Assembly (NCBI RefSeq): GCF_900129465.1
Contig: NZ_FSRA01000001.1
Span: 868,001 to 932,000 of the forward strand
Direction of reading: 5' to 3'
Length of the DNA: 64,000 nucleotides
From: Chitinophaga niabensis
GTDB lineage: Bacteria > Bacteroidota > Bacteroidia > Chitinophagales > Chitinophagaceae
The notes beneath the pieces are model-generated. The model saw only the letters and a program-made list of their open reading frames with translations. It was not told the origin of the DNA and made no database searches. Positions 55,042-64,000 of the stretch are shown here, piece by piece. A program made the position numbers and the translations under genes. Within the stretch, counting starts at the first letter, position 1, and every line of letters starts with the position of its first letter.

Positions 55042-55271
55042 TAAAAGAAAGACACTTTACAAAGACTTAACACACGCCAGCTGAAATCATAAGATTCTCC
55101 ATCCTAATCCAGTTTTTATCCATCATCCCCGGCAATAATTGATATTACATTTATGGTGTTGAGGGGAACCACGTTACAAAGATGCATATATCAACCAAAA
55201 CCACCTTCTTAAAGATTTTCCACTGAATACAGAATAGATCCACACATTACTTAATGCTAAAATCATGAAAA

Positions 55272-58200
55272 ATGATGTTCTCTACGCATGTTAATGCCGC
55301 AGGGCGTATTGCAAAACTGACATTCATACTATTAATGAGCGTTGTTGTAAACGCATTTGCTTTTGATATCAATATCAGGGGAAAAGTAACCGATGGCAGC
55401 GGGCAGTCTTTACCGGGTGTTACCGTACTTGTAAAAGGCACTGCTGTTGGTGTTGTTACGGGAGCAGATGGTACTTATCAATTGAAGGCCCCAGAAGGAG
55501 CAAAAGTGCTGGTGTTTAAATTCATCGGCATGCAGGAACAGGAAGTGGAGATCAATAACCGCACGGTGATCGATATCATCATGTCCTCCTCCGTTAAAAG
55601 CCTGGACGAAGCAGTGGTAGTTGGATATGGCACACAAAAGAAAGCCAACCTTACCGGAGCTGTTTCTACGGTTACTTCCAAAGCTCTGGAATCAAGGCCC
55701 GTATCCAACACCGCGCAGGCCCTGCAGGGAATTGCACCGGGGTTGAACATTACCCAGAGCGGTGCTTTGGGAGGAAGTATGGAAAACAGGCCCAGTATCA
55801 ATATCCGTGGCGTAGGTACTATCGGGCAGGGGTCCAGTGGCGCACCACTCATTTTGATCGATGGAATGGAAGGAGATCTTAATGGCATCAGCCCACAGGA
55901 TATTGATAATATCTCCGTGCTGAAGGATGCGGCCGCTTCTTCTATCTATGGTACCAGGGCGCCTTTTGGTGTGATCCTGATCACTACAAAACAGGGAAAG
56001 GCAGGAAAGTCCACCGTGAACATCAGTTCCAACTTCCGCACCAGCAGCCCCGTGTTAATTCCACATACCATGGACTCCTATACCTTTGCCACTTACTTTA
56101 ATGATGCCAGCGTTAACTCAGGCAATGGTGTTTACTTTACACCGGCAAGGATCCAGCGTATCAGGGATTTCATAGATGGAAAGATCAAGACCACCATCAT
56201 TCCAAGGCCCGGCCAGCCTAATTTATGGGCAGACGGGTATTATGAAGGAAATGATAATGTGGATTGGTATAAAGCTATTTATAAAGAGCAATCTCCTGCA
56301 CAGGAATATTCCTTAAGTGCAAGCGGAGGAAAGGAAAACCTCACCTATTTCCTATCCGGTAACTTCCTGGACCAAACCGGGTTTATGAGATTCGGTAAAG
56401 ATAAGTTCAAGCGTTACAATATAATGGGGAAGGTGAATGCCCAGTTGTCTGAATGGGCATCGGTTACTTATATAGCACGTTTCAGCCGCGAAGAATTTAC
56501 AAGGCCCAGCCGCATGACCAATTCGCTTAACCAGCAGATTGCCCCGCAGGGATGGCCTATGCTGCCGCTCTATGATAATAACGGTTTTCTCTACGATTCC
56601 CCCTCTCCGGCGCTGGCGCTCAGGGATGGTGGAATAGGTGCAAAACAATACGATGTGATTGCCCAGCAGGTAAAACTTACCATCGAACCGTTAAAAGGAT
56701 GGAAGGTTTTTGCAGACCTTAATTACAGTGTTTCAGATCAGTTCTACCATTGGGATATTCAGCAAACATTCAATCATGATGTAGCCGGTAATCCTTACGT
56801 ATACCAGTCCGGTACATCCGTGCATGAAGAAGCCGGCCGTTCCAATTACCTGAATGCAAATATTTATACTGAATATGCAAAGAACCTGGGGGAACATCAT
56901 CTGAAAATACTGGCCGGTACACAATCGGAAGTAACCAAAACCCGGTTCATCATGGCCGAACGGAATGGCCTGATAGTACCCTCTATACCGGTATTGGATG
57001 CCACTTCCGGCAACGACTTCAATGGCAAACCGGTTCCGCCTTCCGTGGCAGGTAATAACCAGAAATGGGCTACCAGCGGTTTCTTCGGGCGTATCAACTA
57101 CGATTACAAAGGCCGCTACTTACTGGAAGCAAATCTCCGTTACGACGGTTCCTCCCGCTTCAGGGAAGATATGAGATGGATGTATTCTCCCTCCGTATCT
57201 GCAGGATGGAACCTGGATAAAGAAACATTCTGGAAACCGGTGGAAAAGTATGTGAATGCTTTTAAGCTGAGAGGTTCATTTGGAGAGCTGGGTAACCAGA
57301 ATACCACCAACTGGTATCCTACTTATGTTACGATGCCTATAGGCAGCTCCAACGGTGTTTGGCTGGTGAACGGCGCAAAACCAAATACAGCATCTGCACC
57401 ACCCATTATCACCTCTAACCTGTCTTGGGAAAAAGTAAGGACCTGGAATATCGGCGTGGATGCAGGTTTCTTCAGGAACAGGCTCACGGCCACGTTTGAA
57501 TATTATACCCGTTATACCAATAACATGATAGGCCCTGCACCGGAATTACCCGTTATCCTGGGCACAGGTGTACCATCGGCTAATAATACCAACCTGGAAA
57601 CTACAGGATGGGAATTGGACCTGGGCTGGAGAGATCAGTTGAAGAATGGTTTAGGATATAGCGTTCGCTTCCTTTTATCAGATGCCAGAACAAAGATCAC
57701 AAAGTATCCTAATCCCACTGGCAGCCTCAGTACTTATATAGCCGGCCATGAAACCGGGGAGATCTGGGGATACAACACCATTGGTATTGCCAGAACACAG
57801 GCAGATATGGATAAACACCTGGCTTCTTTACCCAATGGCGGGCAAACCGCATTGGGCAGTAACTGGAAAGCAGGCGACCTGATGTTCAGCGACCTCAACG
57901 GCGATGGCAAGATCACAAGTGGCGCCAATACGGAGGCTAATATGGGCGACCTGATGCTGATAGGTAATAACACACCGCGTTACATGTTTGGAGCAGATTT
58001 CGGGGCAGACTGGAAAGGTTTTGATTTCAGGGCATTCTTCCAGGGTGTATTGAAAAGGGATTATTTCCAGAACAGTTATTACTTCTGGGGTACCTCTGCC
58101 AGTATTTATGGCTCCGCCGGTTTAAGGCAGCATGCAGATTATTTCCGGGACGATCCAAACCACGTACTGGGTCTGAACCTGGATTCCTACTATCCGCGCC

Positions 58201-58478
58201 CATTGATCAGCACCAAGAACCAGGTAGCACAAACAAAGTACCTGCAGGATGCATCATATGTAAGATTAAAGAACCTTCAGTTAGGCTACACACTGCCAAG
58301 GTCCCTCAGCAGGAGAGCGGGTATCCAGAAACTCCGCGTATTTGTATCCGGCGAAAACATGTTTACCATCACAAAGATGTCTACCCTGTTTGATCCTGAA
58401 ACAGTAGACGGAGGATATGGAGGAAATTCTTATCCCTTGTTTAAGGTCTATGCTGTTGGTATAAATGTAACCTTGTAA
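55272..58478 (+). CDS. SusC/RagA-family TonB-dependent outer-membrane transporter (no STN domain)
   Basis: A 1,068-residue SusC-type transporter. The signal peptide spans about residues 1-30 (NAFAFD), followed by a carboxypeptidase-D-like regulatory domain at about 34-112 (GKVTDGSGQSLPGVTVLVKG), a TonB-box-like segment (DEAVVVGYGTQKK), the plug and the barrel, ending GINVTL. Unlike the transporter at 3703 it lacks an STN domain and has no sigma/FecR genes, so its regulation must differ. ATG at 55272 or 55275 may start it. Its SusD partner begins 11 bases later. The substrate is unknown; no glycosidase is next to the pair. Confidence 0.94.
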   Translation: MMFSTHVNAAGRIAKLTFILLMSVVVNAFAFDINIRGKVTDGSGQSLPGVTVLVKGTAVGVVTGADGTYQLKAPEGAKVLVFKFIGMQEQEVEINNRTVIDIIMSSSVKSLDEAVVVGYGTQKKANLTGAVSTVTSKALESRPVSNTAQALQGIAPGLNITQSGALGGSMENRPSINIRGVGTIGQGSSGAPLILIDGMEGDLNGISPQDIDNISVLKDAAASSIYGTRAPFGVILITTKQGKAGKSTVNISSNFRTSSPVLIPHTMDSYTFATYFNDASVNSGNGVYFTPARIQRIRDFIDGKIKTTIIPRPGQPNLWADGYYEGNDNVDWYKAIYKEQSPAQEYSLSASGGKENLTYFLSGNFLDQTGFMRFGKDKFKRYNIMGKVNAQLSEWASVTYIARFSREEFTRPSRMTNSLNQQIAPQGWPMLPLYDNNGFLYDSPSPALALRDGGIGAKQYDVIAQQVKLTIEPLKGWKVFADLNYSVSDQFYHWDIQQTFNHDVAGNPYVYQSGTSVHEEAGRSNYLNANIYTEYAKNLGEHHLKILAGTQSEVTKTRFIMAERNGLIVPSIPVLDATSGNDFNGKPVPPSVAGNNQKWATSGFFGRINYDYKGRYLLEANLRYDGSSRFREDMRWMYSPSVSAGWNLDKETFWKPVEKYVNAFKLRGSFGELGNQNTTNWYPTYVTMPIGSSNGVWLVNGAKPNTASAPPIITSNLSWEKVRTWNIGVDAGFFRNRLTATFEYYTRYTNNMIGPAPELPVILGTGVPSANNTNLETTGWELDLGWRDQLKNGLGYSVRFLLSDARTKITKYPNPTGSLSTYIAGHETGEIWGYNTIGIARTQADMDKHLASLPNGGQTALGSNWKAGDLMFSDLNGDGKITSGANTEANMGDLMLIGNNTPRYMFGADFGADWKGFDFRAFFQGVLKRDYFQNSYYFWGTSASIYGSAGLRQHADYFRDDPNHVLGLNLDSYYPRPLISTKNQVAQTKYLQDASYVRLKNLQLGYTLPRSLSRRAGIQKLRVFVSGENMFTITKMSTLFDPETVDGGYGGNSYPLFKVYAVGINVTL

Positions 58479-58489
58479 ATTCTAAACAG

Positions 58490-60478
58490 ATGAAAGCAAA
58501 ATATATAGCATTAATAGCAGGCGTGGGAATGTTGATGAGTGCCTGTAATAAAAACCTGGAAGTACCGCCTTTATCAAACGTTACGCCGGAAAATTACCTG
58601 GTGGAAGAATCTCAGTTAGCTGCTTATGCCATCAAACAATATGAGGGATTTCCCATCTTCGGTGTTTTTGATGGAGATGCACATACAGATGTTACAGCGA
58701 GAAGGGCATATGATATTAAGTATACACCCGGTCAATGGAAAGTGGCACAGTCCGGCGGAGCCTGGTCTTTCACCAGCATCTACCAGTGTAATTATTTCCT
58801 CGAAACAGTGAACCCGCGTTTGGCGGCAGGGAAGATCGCCGGTAATACGGTTAATATCAAACACTACATCGGAGAAATGTATTTCCTCAGAGCCTGGGCC
58901 TACTTTGATAAAATGCAGGGATTGGGAGATTTTCCCATTATTAAGAATACACTGCCCGACGACAAGAAGATCTTAACAGAGGCCAGCAAACGCATGCCGC
59001 ATACAGAAGTGGCGCGGTTCATCCTTTCCGATCTTGATTCGGCCATTTTACTGATGGGCAATACAGCACCTTCCGGTGGTAAGAACCGCTTGTCAAAGAA
59101 CTGTGCATTGTTGCTGAAATCAAGGGTAGCCCTGTATGAAGGCACCTACCTTAAATACTTCAAAGGCACAGCGTTTGTACCTAACGGTCCGGAATGGCCC
59201 GGTAAAACAAAGGACTATAACGCCAATTATAATTTCCAGTCCGGTAGCATAGATGGAGAGATCAACTTCTTCTTAACACAAGCTATGGAAGCTGCTAAAT
59301 TAGTAGCAGATGCGGTGACGCTGGTGAATAATACCATGACGGCCCAAACACAAAGCTCCAACCAGGATTTTGCAGTGGCCAGCGATGCGAACCCTTATTG
59401 CAAAATGTTCGGTTCCAAGGACCTGTCCGTATACAGCGAAGTGCTTTTATGGAGAGATTATGACCTTGGCCTTGGCCTCACCAATGGGATCTCTAACACT
59501 ATACAGGCGGCGCATGGTTATGGATTCACGAGAGGGTATGTAGATCGTTTCCTGATGGCGAACGGTTTGCCCATCTATGCCCCGGGCTCCGGTTATGCAG
59601 GAGACGATTCCATACAAACGATCAGGGAGAAAAGGGATGGACGTTTGTGGCTGTTCCTGGCACAACCCGGCCAGGTAAATATCCTGCAACCTTCTCCTTT
59701 AGGTACACATGCTACACCGGTTGTACCTTACCCGGATATCCTGAACCTGATCGGGAACCATGATCATGCTACAGGGTATATGAGCCGCAAAGGCAATGTG
59801 TACGATGGGGCACAACTGGGCAATGGAACAGGAGATGTAGGAAGTATTGTATTCCTCGGAACAGAAGCCTACTTCAATTATATGGAAGCCTGTTACGAAA
59901 AAACAGGTGCAATAGATGGTGTGGCAAAAGCATACTGGGAGGCGATCCGGAAAAGGGCAGGCGTAGATATCGATATGCAGAAAACGATCGCAGCAACAGA
60001 TCTGACCCAGGAAGCGAAGAACGACTGGGCTGTTTATTCTGCCGGTGTAATGGTAGATAAAACGTTGTATAACATCCGCAGGGAACGTAGCTGTGAGTTA
60101 ATGGGAGAAGGTTTCAGGAATATGGACCTCCGCAGATGGCGGGCGATGGACCAGATGCTTAACACAGCTTACCATATAGAAGGGTTCAAATTATGGGGCC
60201 CTATGAAGAACTGGTATAAGGCATCTGCGCTCACTTATAACATCGGTGATAAGAGCACGGTATCTGATCCTGCTTTAAGCCCTTATCTGCGGATCTATCA
60301 GAAAACACCAACAGTATTAGCTTACCCTGGTTATAAGTGGGCAATGGCGCATTATCATAGCTCCATTGCCATGCAGCACTTCCTGATCACCTCGGACAAC
60401 AACGATGTAAACACTTCCCCGATCTATCAGAATCCGGGTTGGCCGATTGAAGCGAATAAAGGAGCTATTGGTTATTAA
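58490..60478 (+). CDS. SusD/RagB-family substrate-binding outer-membrane lipoprotein
   Basis: A 662-residue SusD protein, longer than the usual 500-600 residues. The lipobox LMSAC gives Cys19, followed by NKNLEVPPLSNVTPENY. Helical TPR-like segments include YIGEMYFLRAWAYFDKMQGL, a SusD hallmark. The C-terminal RagB signature is present (RRERSCELMGEGFRNMDLRRW). It follows its SusC by 11 bases and is closed by a strong terminator. The extra length falls in the middle (about residues 230-400), where SusD proteins vary for ligand binding. Confidence 0.93.
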   Translation: MKAKYIALIAGVGMLMSACNKNLEVPPLSNVTPENYLVEESQLAAYAIKQYEGFPIFGVFDGDAHTDVTARRAYDIKYTPGQWKVAQSGGAWSFTSIYQCNYFLETVNPRLAAGKIAGNTVNIKHYIGEMYFLRAWAYFDKMQGLGDFPIIKNTLPDDKKILTEASKRMPHTEVARFILSDLDSAILLMGNTAPSGGKNRLSKNCALLLKSRVALYEGTYLKYFKGTAFVPNGPEWPGKTKDYNANYNFQSGSIDGEINFFLTQAMEAAKLVADAVTLVNNTMTAQTQSSNQDFAVASDANPYCKMFGSKDLSVYSEVLLWRDYDLGLGLTNGISNTIQAAHGYGFTRGYVDRFLMANGLPIYAPGSGYAGDDSIQTIREKRDGRLWLFLAQPGQVNILQPSPLGTHATPVVPYPDILNLIGNHDHATGYMSRKGNVYDGAQLGNGTGDVGSIVFLGTEAYFNYMEACYEKTGAIDGVAKAYWEAIRKRAGVDIDMQKTIAATDLTQEAKNDWAVYSAGVMVDKTLYNIRRERSCELMGEGFRNMDLRRWRAMDQMLNTAYHIEGFKLWGPMKNWYKASALTYNIGDKSTVSDPALSPYLRIYQKTPTVLAYPGYKWAMAHYHSSIAMQHFLITSDNNDVNTSPIYQNPGWPIEANKGAIGY

Positions 60479-60489
60479 GCGCAACAATA

Positions 60490-60522
60490 AAAAGGCGTCC
60501 CGCATAACGGGACGCCTTTTGA
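60490..60522 (+). terminator. Rho-independent terminator after the second SusC/SusD pair
   Basis: A perfect 13-bp stem (arms 60490-60502 and 60508-60520) with a CATAA loop ends in TTTT, 12 bases past the SusD stop codon. Confidence 0.92.
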
Positions 60523-60564
60523 AAAAATAACAGTATGTATGCTATTTCCCGTTCCTTTATAATG

Positions 60565-60582
60565 TCAGCAGCATGCTGCTGA
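60565..60582. repeat. Perfect 18-bp palindrome near the end of the glycine-zipper gene
   Basis: TCAGCAGCATGCTGCTGA is its own reverse complement. It lies 53 bases past the stop of the minus-strand glycine-zipper gene and lacks a T-tract, so it is a poor intrinsic terminator; an mRNA-end stabilising hairpin or a protein-binding site are alternatives. Confidence 0.6.
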
Positions 60583-60634
60583 GGTTGCGTATTACTTTCT
60601 TTTGCTCTGAGCCTTTATGGTTTACACCAGCATC

Positions 60635-61063
60635 CTATTGCGCTGTTTTCTTTTTCTTCTTTTCGTTATGGTCCACAATAGCCCCTGTAGCAGCACCTGC
60701 ACCAGCCCCGATCAAAGTACCGATCACCGCACCCTTTGCACGGTCCTTATTTACAATAGCGCCCGTAATTGCACCGCCTGCTGCTCCTACTACAGCACCT
60801 TTTGCAGTATGGCTCCACTTTTTCTTCTTTTTGGCCACAGGTTCATTAGCAACCGGTGCATTATTATCCGCAGCAGCGGTTTCTTCTTTCACACGCTGAA
60901 CATGTTTCATTGAATCAACTGCCTTTTGCTTAGCGGTATTGATCGCATGAATAGAATCGAGCGTTGCCTTTTTGGCTGCCTCAACAGCCCTTGCTGTTTC
61001 TGCCTTATTGTTACAGGCAGCCAGCGTCATTGTTGTTACGAATATAATAATCAGGTTTTTCAT
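60635..61063 (-). CDS. Glycine-zipper lipoprotein
   Basis: A 142-residue lipoprotein: signal peptide with lipobox TLAAC (Cys17), a helical charged part (about residues 20-60), a Lys-rich link, and a glycine-zipper domain at about residues 85-130 (GAVVGAAGGAITGAIV, then GAVIGTLIGAGAGAATGAIV), ending in a Lys-rich tail. Such proteins sit in the envelope and often belong to stress responses, but no precise role is known. It is divergent from the UvrA-like gene, with 70 bases between the two starts, so they may share a control region. Confidence 0.8.
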   Translation of the reverse strand: MKNLIIIFVTTMTLAACNNKAETARAVEAAKKATLDSIHAINTAKQKAVDSMKHVQRVKEETAAADNNAPVANEPVAKKKKKWSHTAKGAVVGAAGGAITGAIVNKDRAKGAVIGTLIGAGAGAATGAIVDHNEKKKKKTAQ

Positions 61064-61133
61064 ACCCTGTTCTATGCAGAAACTATGCCATATATGCTAT
61101 ACATTGGCATGCAGGTTGTTATCTATTGTAACT

Positions 61134-63383
61134 ATGGACCACATCATCATAAAAGGCGCAAGGGAAAACAACCTGAAGAACGTTTCACTCAAAATTCCCA
61201 AAAAGAAGATCACGGTCTTTACCGGTGTTTCAGGCTCCGGTAAATCATCGCTGGTATTTGATACCATTGCGGCAGAATCCCAACGCCAGCTGAATGAAAC
61301 CTTTTCCGCCTTTGTGCGCCACCGCCTGCCGCATTATGGCCAGCCGGAGGCAGATTCCCTGGAAAACCTCTCTGCAGCTATTATCATTGATCAGAAACGC
61401 ATAGGTGGCAATGCCCGTTCTACAGTAGGCACGGTAACGGATATTTTTACGGTGATCAGGCTCCTGTTCTCCCGTGTTGGTAAACCCTTTGTAGGCTATT
61501 CAAATGTTTTTTCCTTCAATCATCCGCAGGGCATGTGCCCGGAGTGCGAAGGTTTAGGCACAGTAGCCACCCTGGACCTCGAACACTTCTTTGATAAGTC
61601 CAAATCGCTCAACAGCGGTGCCATCCTCTTCCCCGGTTTTTCCAAAGAAAGCTGGCGCTGGGCACGTTATGCCTATTCCGGTTTGTTTGATAACGATAAA
61701 AAGCTGAAGGATTACACAAAGGAAGAATGGTATAACCTGTTATATGCAGATGACCTCACATTAAAGAATCCGGACCCTCGTTTTCCACCTACTTCAAAAT
61801 ACGAAGGTATTGTACCCCGGTTTCACAGGAGCTATCTTAACAAAGAGAGCAAAGAAGCGAAAGGAGAGGCATTTGAAAAGATCGTTACACGTGGCGTCTG
61901 CCCTTCCTGCAAAGGCACGCGCTTTAACCCGGAGATCCTCAGCTGTAAAATAGGTAAATACAACATTGCAGATTTTGCCGCCATGCAGGTTTCAGATCTG
62001 CGTAATGTAATTGCCACCATCAAAGAACCGCTGGCTGCCACGATGATACTGGCCATCAACGAACGCCTGAAGCACATGATTGATATCGGGCTGGGATACC
62101 TGTTCCTGAACCGGGAAACCGCCAGCCTTTCCGGTGGAGAATCGCAACGGATCAAAATGATCAAACACCTGGGCAGCAGCCTCACGGATATGACCTATAT
62201 CTTTGATGAACCCAGCATTGGCCTGCATCCCAAAGATGTACACCAGTTGAACGAACTGCTGCAATTGCTCAGGGATAAAGGTAATACCGTACTGGTGGTA
62301 GAGCATGATCCCGATGTGATAGTGGTTGCAGATCATATCGTGGATATGGGCCCTAAGGCCGGCAGTAACGGTGGAACGGTAGTGTTTGAAGGAACGCTCA
62401 AAGGCCTGGCGAAAAGCAACACCTTAACCGGTAAGTTCCTTTCCCGCCGCAACCCGCTTAAAGAAATTCCCAGGACCCCTGATGGTTACCTGCAGATAAA
62501 GAACGCTACGCTGCATAACCTTCAGCAGGTGAACGTGAAAATACCCAAGGGGGTAATGACGGTGGTAACAGGTGTGGCAGGGTCAGGTAAAAGCAGCCTG
62601 ATTAATGGCGTTTTGCCGAAAATATACCCGGAGACCCTTTGTATCGATCAATCGGCCATATCAGGCTCTAAACGCTCTAACCCGGCTACTTATACCGGTA
62701 TCTTTGATACCATCCGAAACCTCTTTGCAAAAAAGAATAAGGTGAGTAATTCCTTATTCAGTTACAACGGAGGCGGTGCCTGCCCGGAATGCAGGGGGAT
62801 CGGTTCGGTAACGATAGACCTTGCCTTTATGGACCCCATCACCAGCATCTGCGAATCCTGTAACGGCAAACGATACAAAGAAGAAGTGCTGAAGTATCAG
62901 CTGAGAGGGAAGAATATCTGGGAAGTATTAAAGCTCACAGTAGCAGATGCGAAGGACTTTTTCCATGAGCAGGACATTCAGCCCGTTTTGCAGAAGCTGT
63001 ACGAGGTAGGCCTGGATTATATCACGCTGGGCCAGCCGCTCAGCTCTTTATCCGGCGGGGAAAGGCAGCGCATCAAGCTCGCTGCGGAACTGGAAAACAC
63101 GGGCCAGCTCTATGTGCTGGATGAACCCACCACGGGCCTGCACATGAGTGATGTGGACAGACTGATGGGGATCCTCAACAAACTGGTGGATAATGGCAGC
63201 ACCTTGATCGTCATTGAACACAACCTGGATGTGGTGAGCCAGGCAGATTGGGTAATTGATATGGGACCGGGTGCAGGAAAGGAGGGAGGCAGGGTGATAT
63301 TTGAAGGCACGCCTGCGCAGCTTGTTCAAAATAAAACCTCCGCCACCGGGATATTCCTCGGGAAATATTTAATCCACCCTTAA
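61134..63383 (+). CDS. UvrA-like ABC ATPase (short UvrA paralogue)
   Basis: A 749-residue twin-ATPase UvrA homologue. MDHIIIKGAREN at 61134 is the natural family start; the frame extends 54 codons upstream but without UvrA character. Walker A motifs are GVSGSGKSS (about residues 31-39) and GVAGSGKSS in the second half; ABC signatures are SLSGGESQR and SLSGGERQR. Zn-finger pairs appear as CPECEGLG with CPSCKGTR, and CPECRGIG with CESCNGKR. Canonical UvrA has about 940 residues; this one is about 190 shorter, as in class II UvrA proteins and drug-resistance relatives, which often lack the UvrB-binding insert. It may act in repair or in tolerance to DNA-binding drugs. Its 3' end overlaps the convergent permease gene by 15 bases. 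Confidence 0.9.
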   Translation: MDHIIIKGARENNLKNVSLKIPKKKITVFTGVSGSGKSSLVFDTIAAESQRQLNETFSAFVRHRLPHYGQPEADSLENLSAAIIIDQKRIGGNARSTVGTVTDIFTVIRLLFSRVGKPFVGYSNVFSFNHPQGMCPECEGLGTVATLDLEHFFDKSKSLNSGAILFPGFSKESWRWARYAYSGLFDNDKKLKDYTKEEWYNLLYADDLTLKNPDPRFPPTSKYEGIVPRFHRSYLNKESKEAKGEAFEKIVTRGVCPSCKGTRFNPEILSCKIGKYNIADFAAMQVSDLRNVIATIKEPLAATMILAINERLKHMIDIGLGYLFLNRETASLSGGESQRIKMIKHLGSSLTDMTYIFDEPSIGLHPKDVHQLNELLQLLRDKGNTVLVVEHDPDVIVVADHIVDMGPKAGSNGGTVVFEGTLKGLAKSNTLTGKFLSRRNPLKEIPRTPDGYLQIKNATLHNLQQVNVKIPKGVMTVVTGVAGSGKSSLINGVLPKIYPETLCIDQSAISGSKRSNPATYTGIFDTIRNLFAKKNKVSNSLFSYNGGGACPECRGIGSVTIDLAFMDPITSICESCNGKRYKEEVLKYQLRGKNIWEVLKLTVADAKDFFHEQDIQPVLQKLYEVGLDYITLGQPLSSLSGGERQRIKLAAELENTGQLYVLDEPTTGLHMSDVDRLMGILNKLVDNGSTLIVIEHNLDVVSQADWVIDMGPGAGKEGGRVIFEGTPAQLVQNKTSATGIFLGKYLIHP

Positions 63384-64000
63384 ACTCTTTAACGGATTGG
63401 CAAACGCCGCTTTCAAAGACTGATGCGCAATCGTTACCGCAGCAATGATGAAAGAAACCGCAATCGCCACTATAAAGATGCCTCCGCCTATGCTCACCTG
63501 GTAAGCATAATTTTCCAGCCAGCTGCGCATAATGAAGTAGGCCACCGGTGCAGCTACAACAAAAGCGATGACGATCAGTACAAAGAATTCTTTTGCGAAC
63601 AGCGCAAGGATGTTGGCCAGTGAAGCCCCCATCACTTTGCGGATACCCACTTCCTTCCTCCGCTGAAGAGCTGCGAAGGCTACCAGTCCGTATAAGCCCA
63701 GGCAGCCGATAAGGATTGCCAGCGAAGAGAATAAACGGAAAGCTGTATATACCTTTTGTTCCTGTTTGTACAGGGAGGCAATATGATCATCCAGGAATTC
63801 ATATCGGAAAACACTTTCCGGGAAAAGAGAAGACCATTCACTTTCTATATGGCTGATAGTGCTGTGCATATCTGAAGGCTGCAGTTTTACACTGGCTGTA
63901 AAAAAGCCCTGGGGTGTATAACGGAGGATGCAGGGCCTTCTGTCCTTATGTTTGGATTCACTCTGGAAATCCTGCACAACACCCTGTATCATACACTGGC
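63369..64000 (-). CDS. MacB/FtsX-type ABC transporter permease (C-terminal part, 5' end outside window)
   Basis: The frame is open to the window edge on the minus strand, so its start lies beyond base 64000; about 210 codons are visible. It shows the last periplasmic segment followed by three transmembrane helices with the FtsX signature (FAALQRRKEVGIRKVMGASL), then two more hydrophobic segments and the ending NPLKSLRVD, typical of Bacteroidota MacB-like permeases of about 800 residues. These export or mechanically signal rather than import. Convergent with the UvrA-like gene, with the two 3' ends overlapping by 15 bases. Confidence 0.88.
   Translation of the reverse strand, partial: QCMIQGVVQDFQSESKHKDRRPCILRYTPQGFFTASVKLQPSDMHSTISHIESEWSSLFPESVFRYEFLDDHIASLYKQEQKVYTAFRLFSSLAILIGCLGLYGLVAFAALQRRKEVGIRKVMGASLANILALFAKEFFVLIVIAFVVAAPVAYFIMRSWLENYAYQVSIGGGIFIVAIAVSFIIAAVTIAHQSLKAAFANPLKSLRVD

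Noticed and set aside
61085..61110. Operator between the divergent glycine-zipper and UvrA-like genes (ATGCCA and TGGCAT, 14-base spacer)
   Set aside because: Six-base arms with this spacing are expected by chance in a window of this size, and no repeat of the motif was seen elsewhere.

Overview
The window comes from a Bacteroidota chromosome, most likely a Chitinophaga-like member of the Chitinophagaceae. This rests on paired SusC/SusD genes, an ECF sigma/FecR cassette in front of a SusC with an STN domain, TAnnTTTG-type promoters, the near absence of Shine-Dalgarno sequences, a PorP/SprF type IX secretion protein, and large secreted Rhs proteins of a form typical of this phylum. No tRNA, rRNA, CRISPR array, transposase or integrase was seen.

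Region 1 (1-1656): the 3' part of a GH78 alpha-L-rhamnosidase gene. Its untranslated tail holds a degenerate 11-bp tandem array before a strong terminator. Region 2 (1767-11538): ECF sigma factor, FecR anti-sigma factor, STN-bearing SusC, SusD, a secreted endonuclease/exonuclease/phosphatase (EEP) and a DUF5689-like lipoprotein. The non-glycan accessory genes suggest uptake of nucleic-acid or phosphodiester breakdown products. Region 3 (11591-12766): a YciI-like protein and a two-domain CHRD lipoprotein, convergent on one shared terminator.

Region 4 (13019-36126) is the most unusual part. It is a tightly packed run of eight genes: a coiled-coil outer-membrane barrel, a secreted Ig-like protein, a 1,880-residue SpvB/PA14 protein, a small secreted protein, a 1,163-residue SprB/Ig-like protein ending in a YD-like module, another small secreted protein, a 2,865-residue Rhs protein with a variable C-terminal tip, and a small cytosolic protein. 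I read it as a polymorphic toxin system: the Rhs tip looks like a GIY-YIG/URI nuclease, the next gene is probably its immunity gene, and the upstream genes look like a split Rhs/Tc-type shell with its own barrel. Base composition becomes visibly more A/T-rich toward the toxin end.

Region 5 (36234-50686): three paralogous secreted proteins built from phage tail-fibre modules with C-terminal S74 self-cleaving chaperones, a Cys-rich PA14-like protein, a large IgGFc-binding/PKD adhesin with a type B T9SS sorting domain, and its PorP/SprF partner. This looks like a surface-display operon.

Region 6 (50776-64000): a VOC protein, a large lipoprotein joining a beta-propeller, HEAT repeats and cytochrome c, a second SusC/SusD pair without sigma or anti-sigma genes, a glycine-zipper lipoprotein, a short UvrA paralogue, and the end of a MacB/FtsX-type permease cut by the window edge. 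The divergent gap at 54811-55271 holds a 29-codon minus-strand frame ending like an outer-membrane beta-signal, followed by a terminator-like hairpin.
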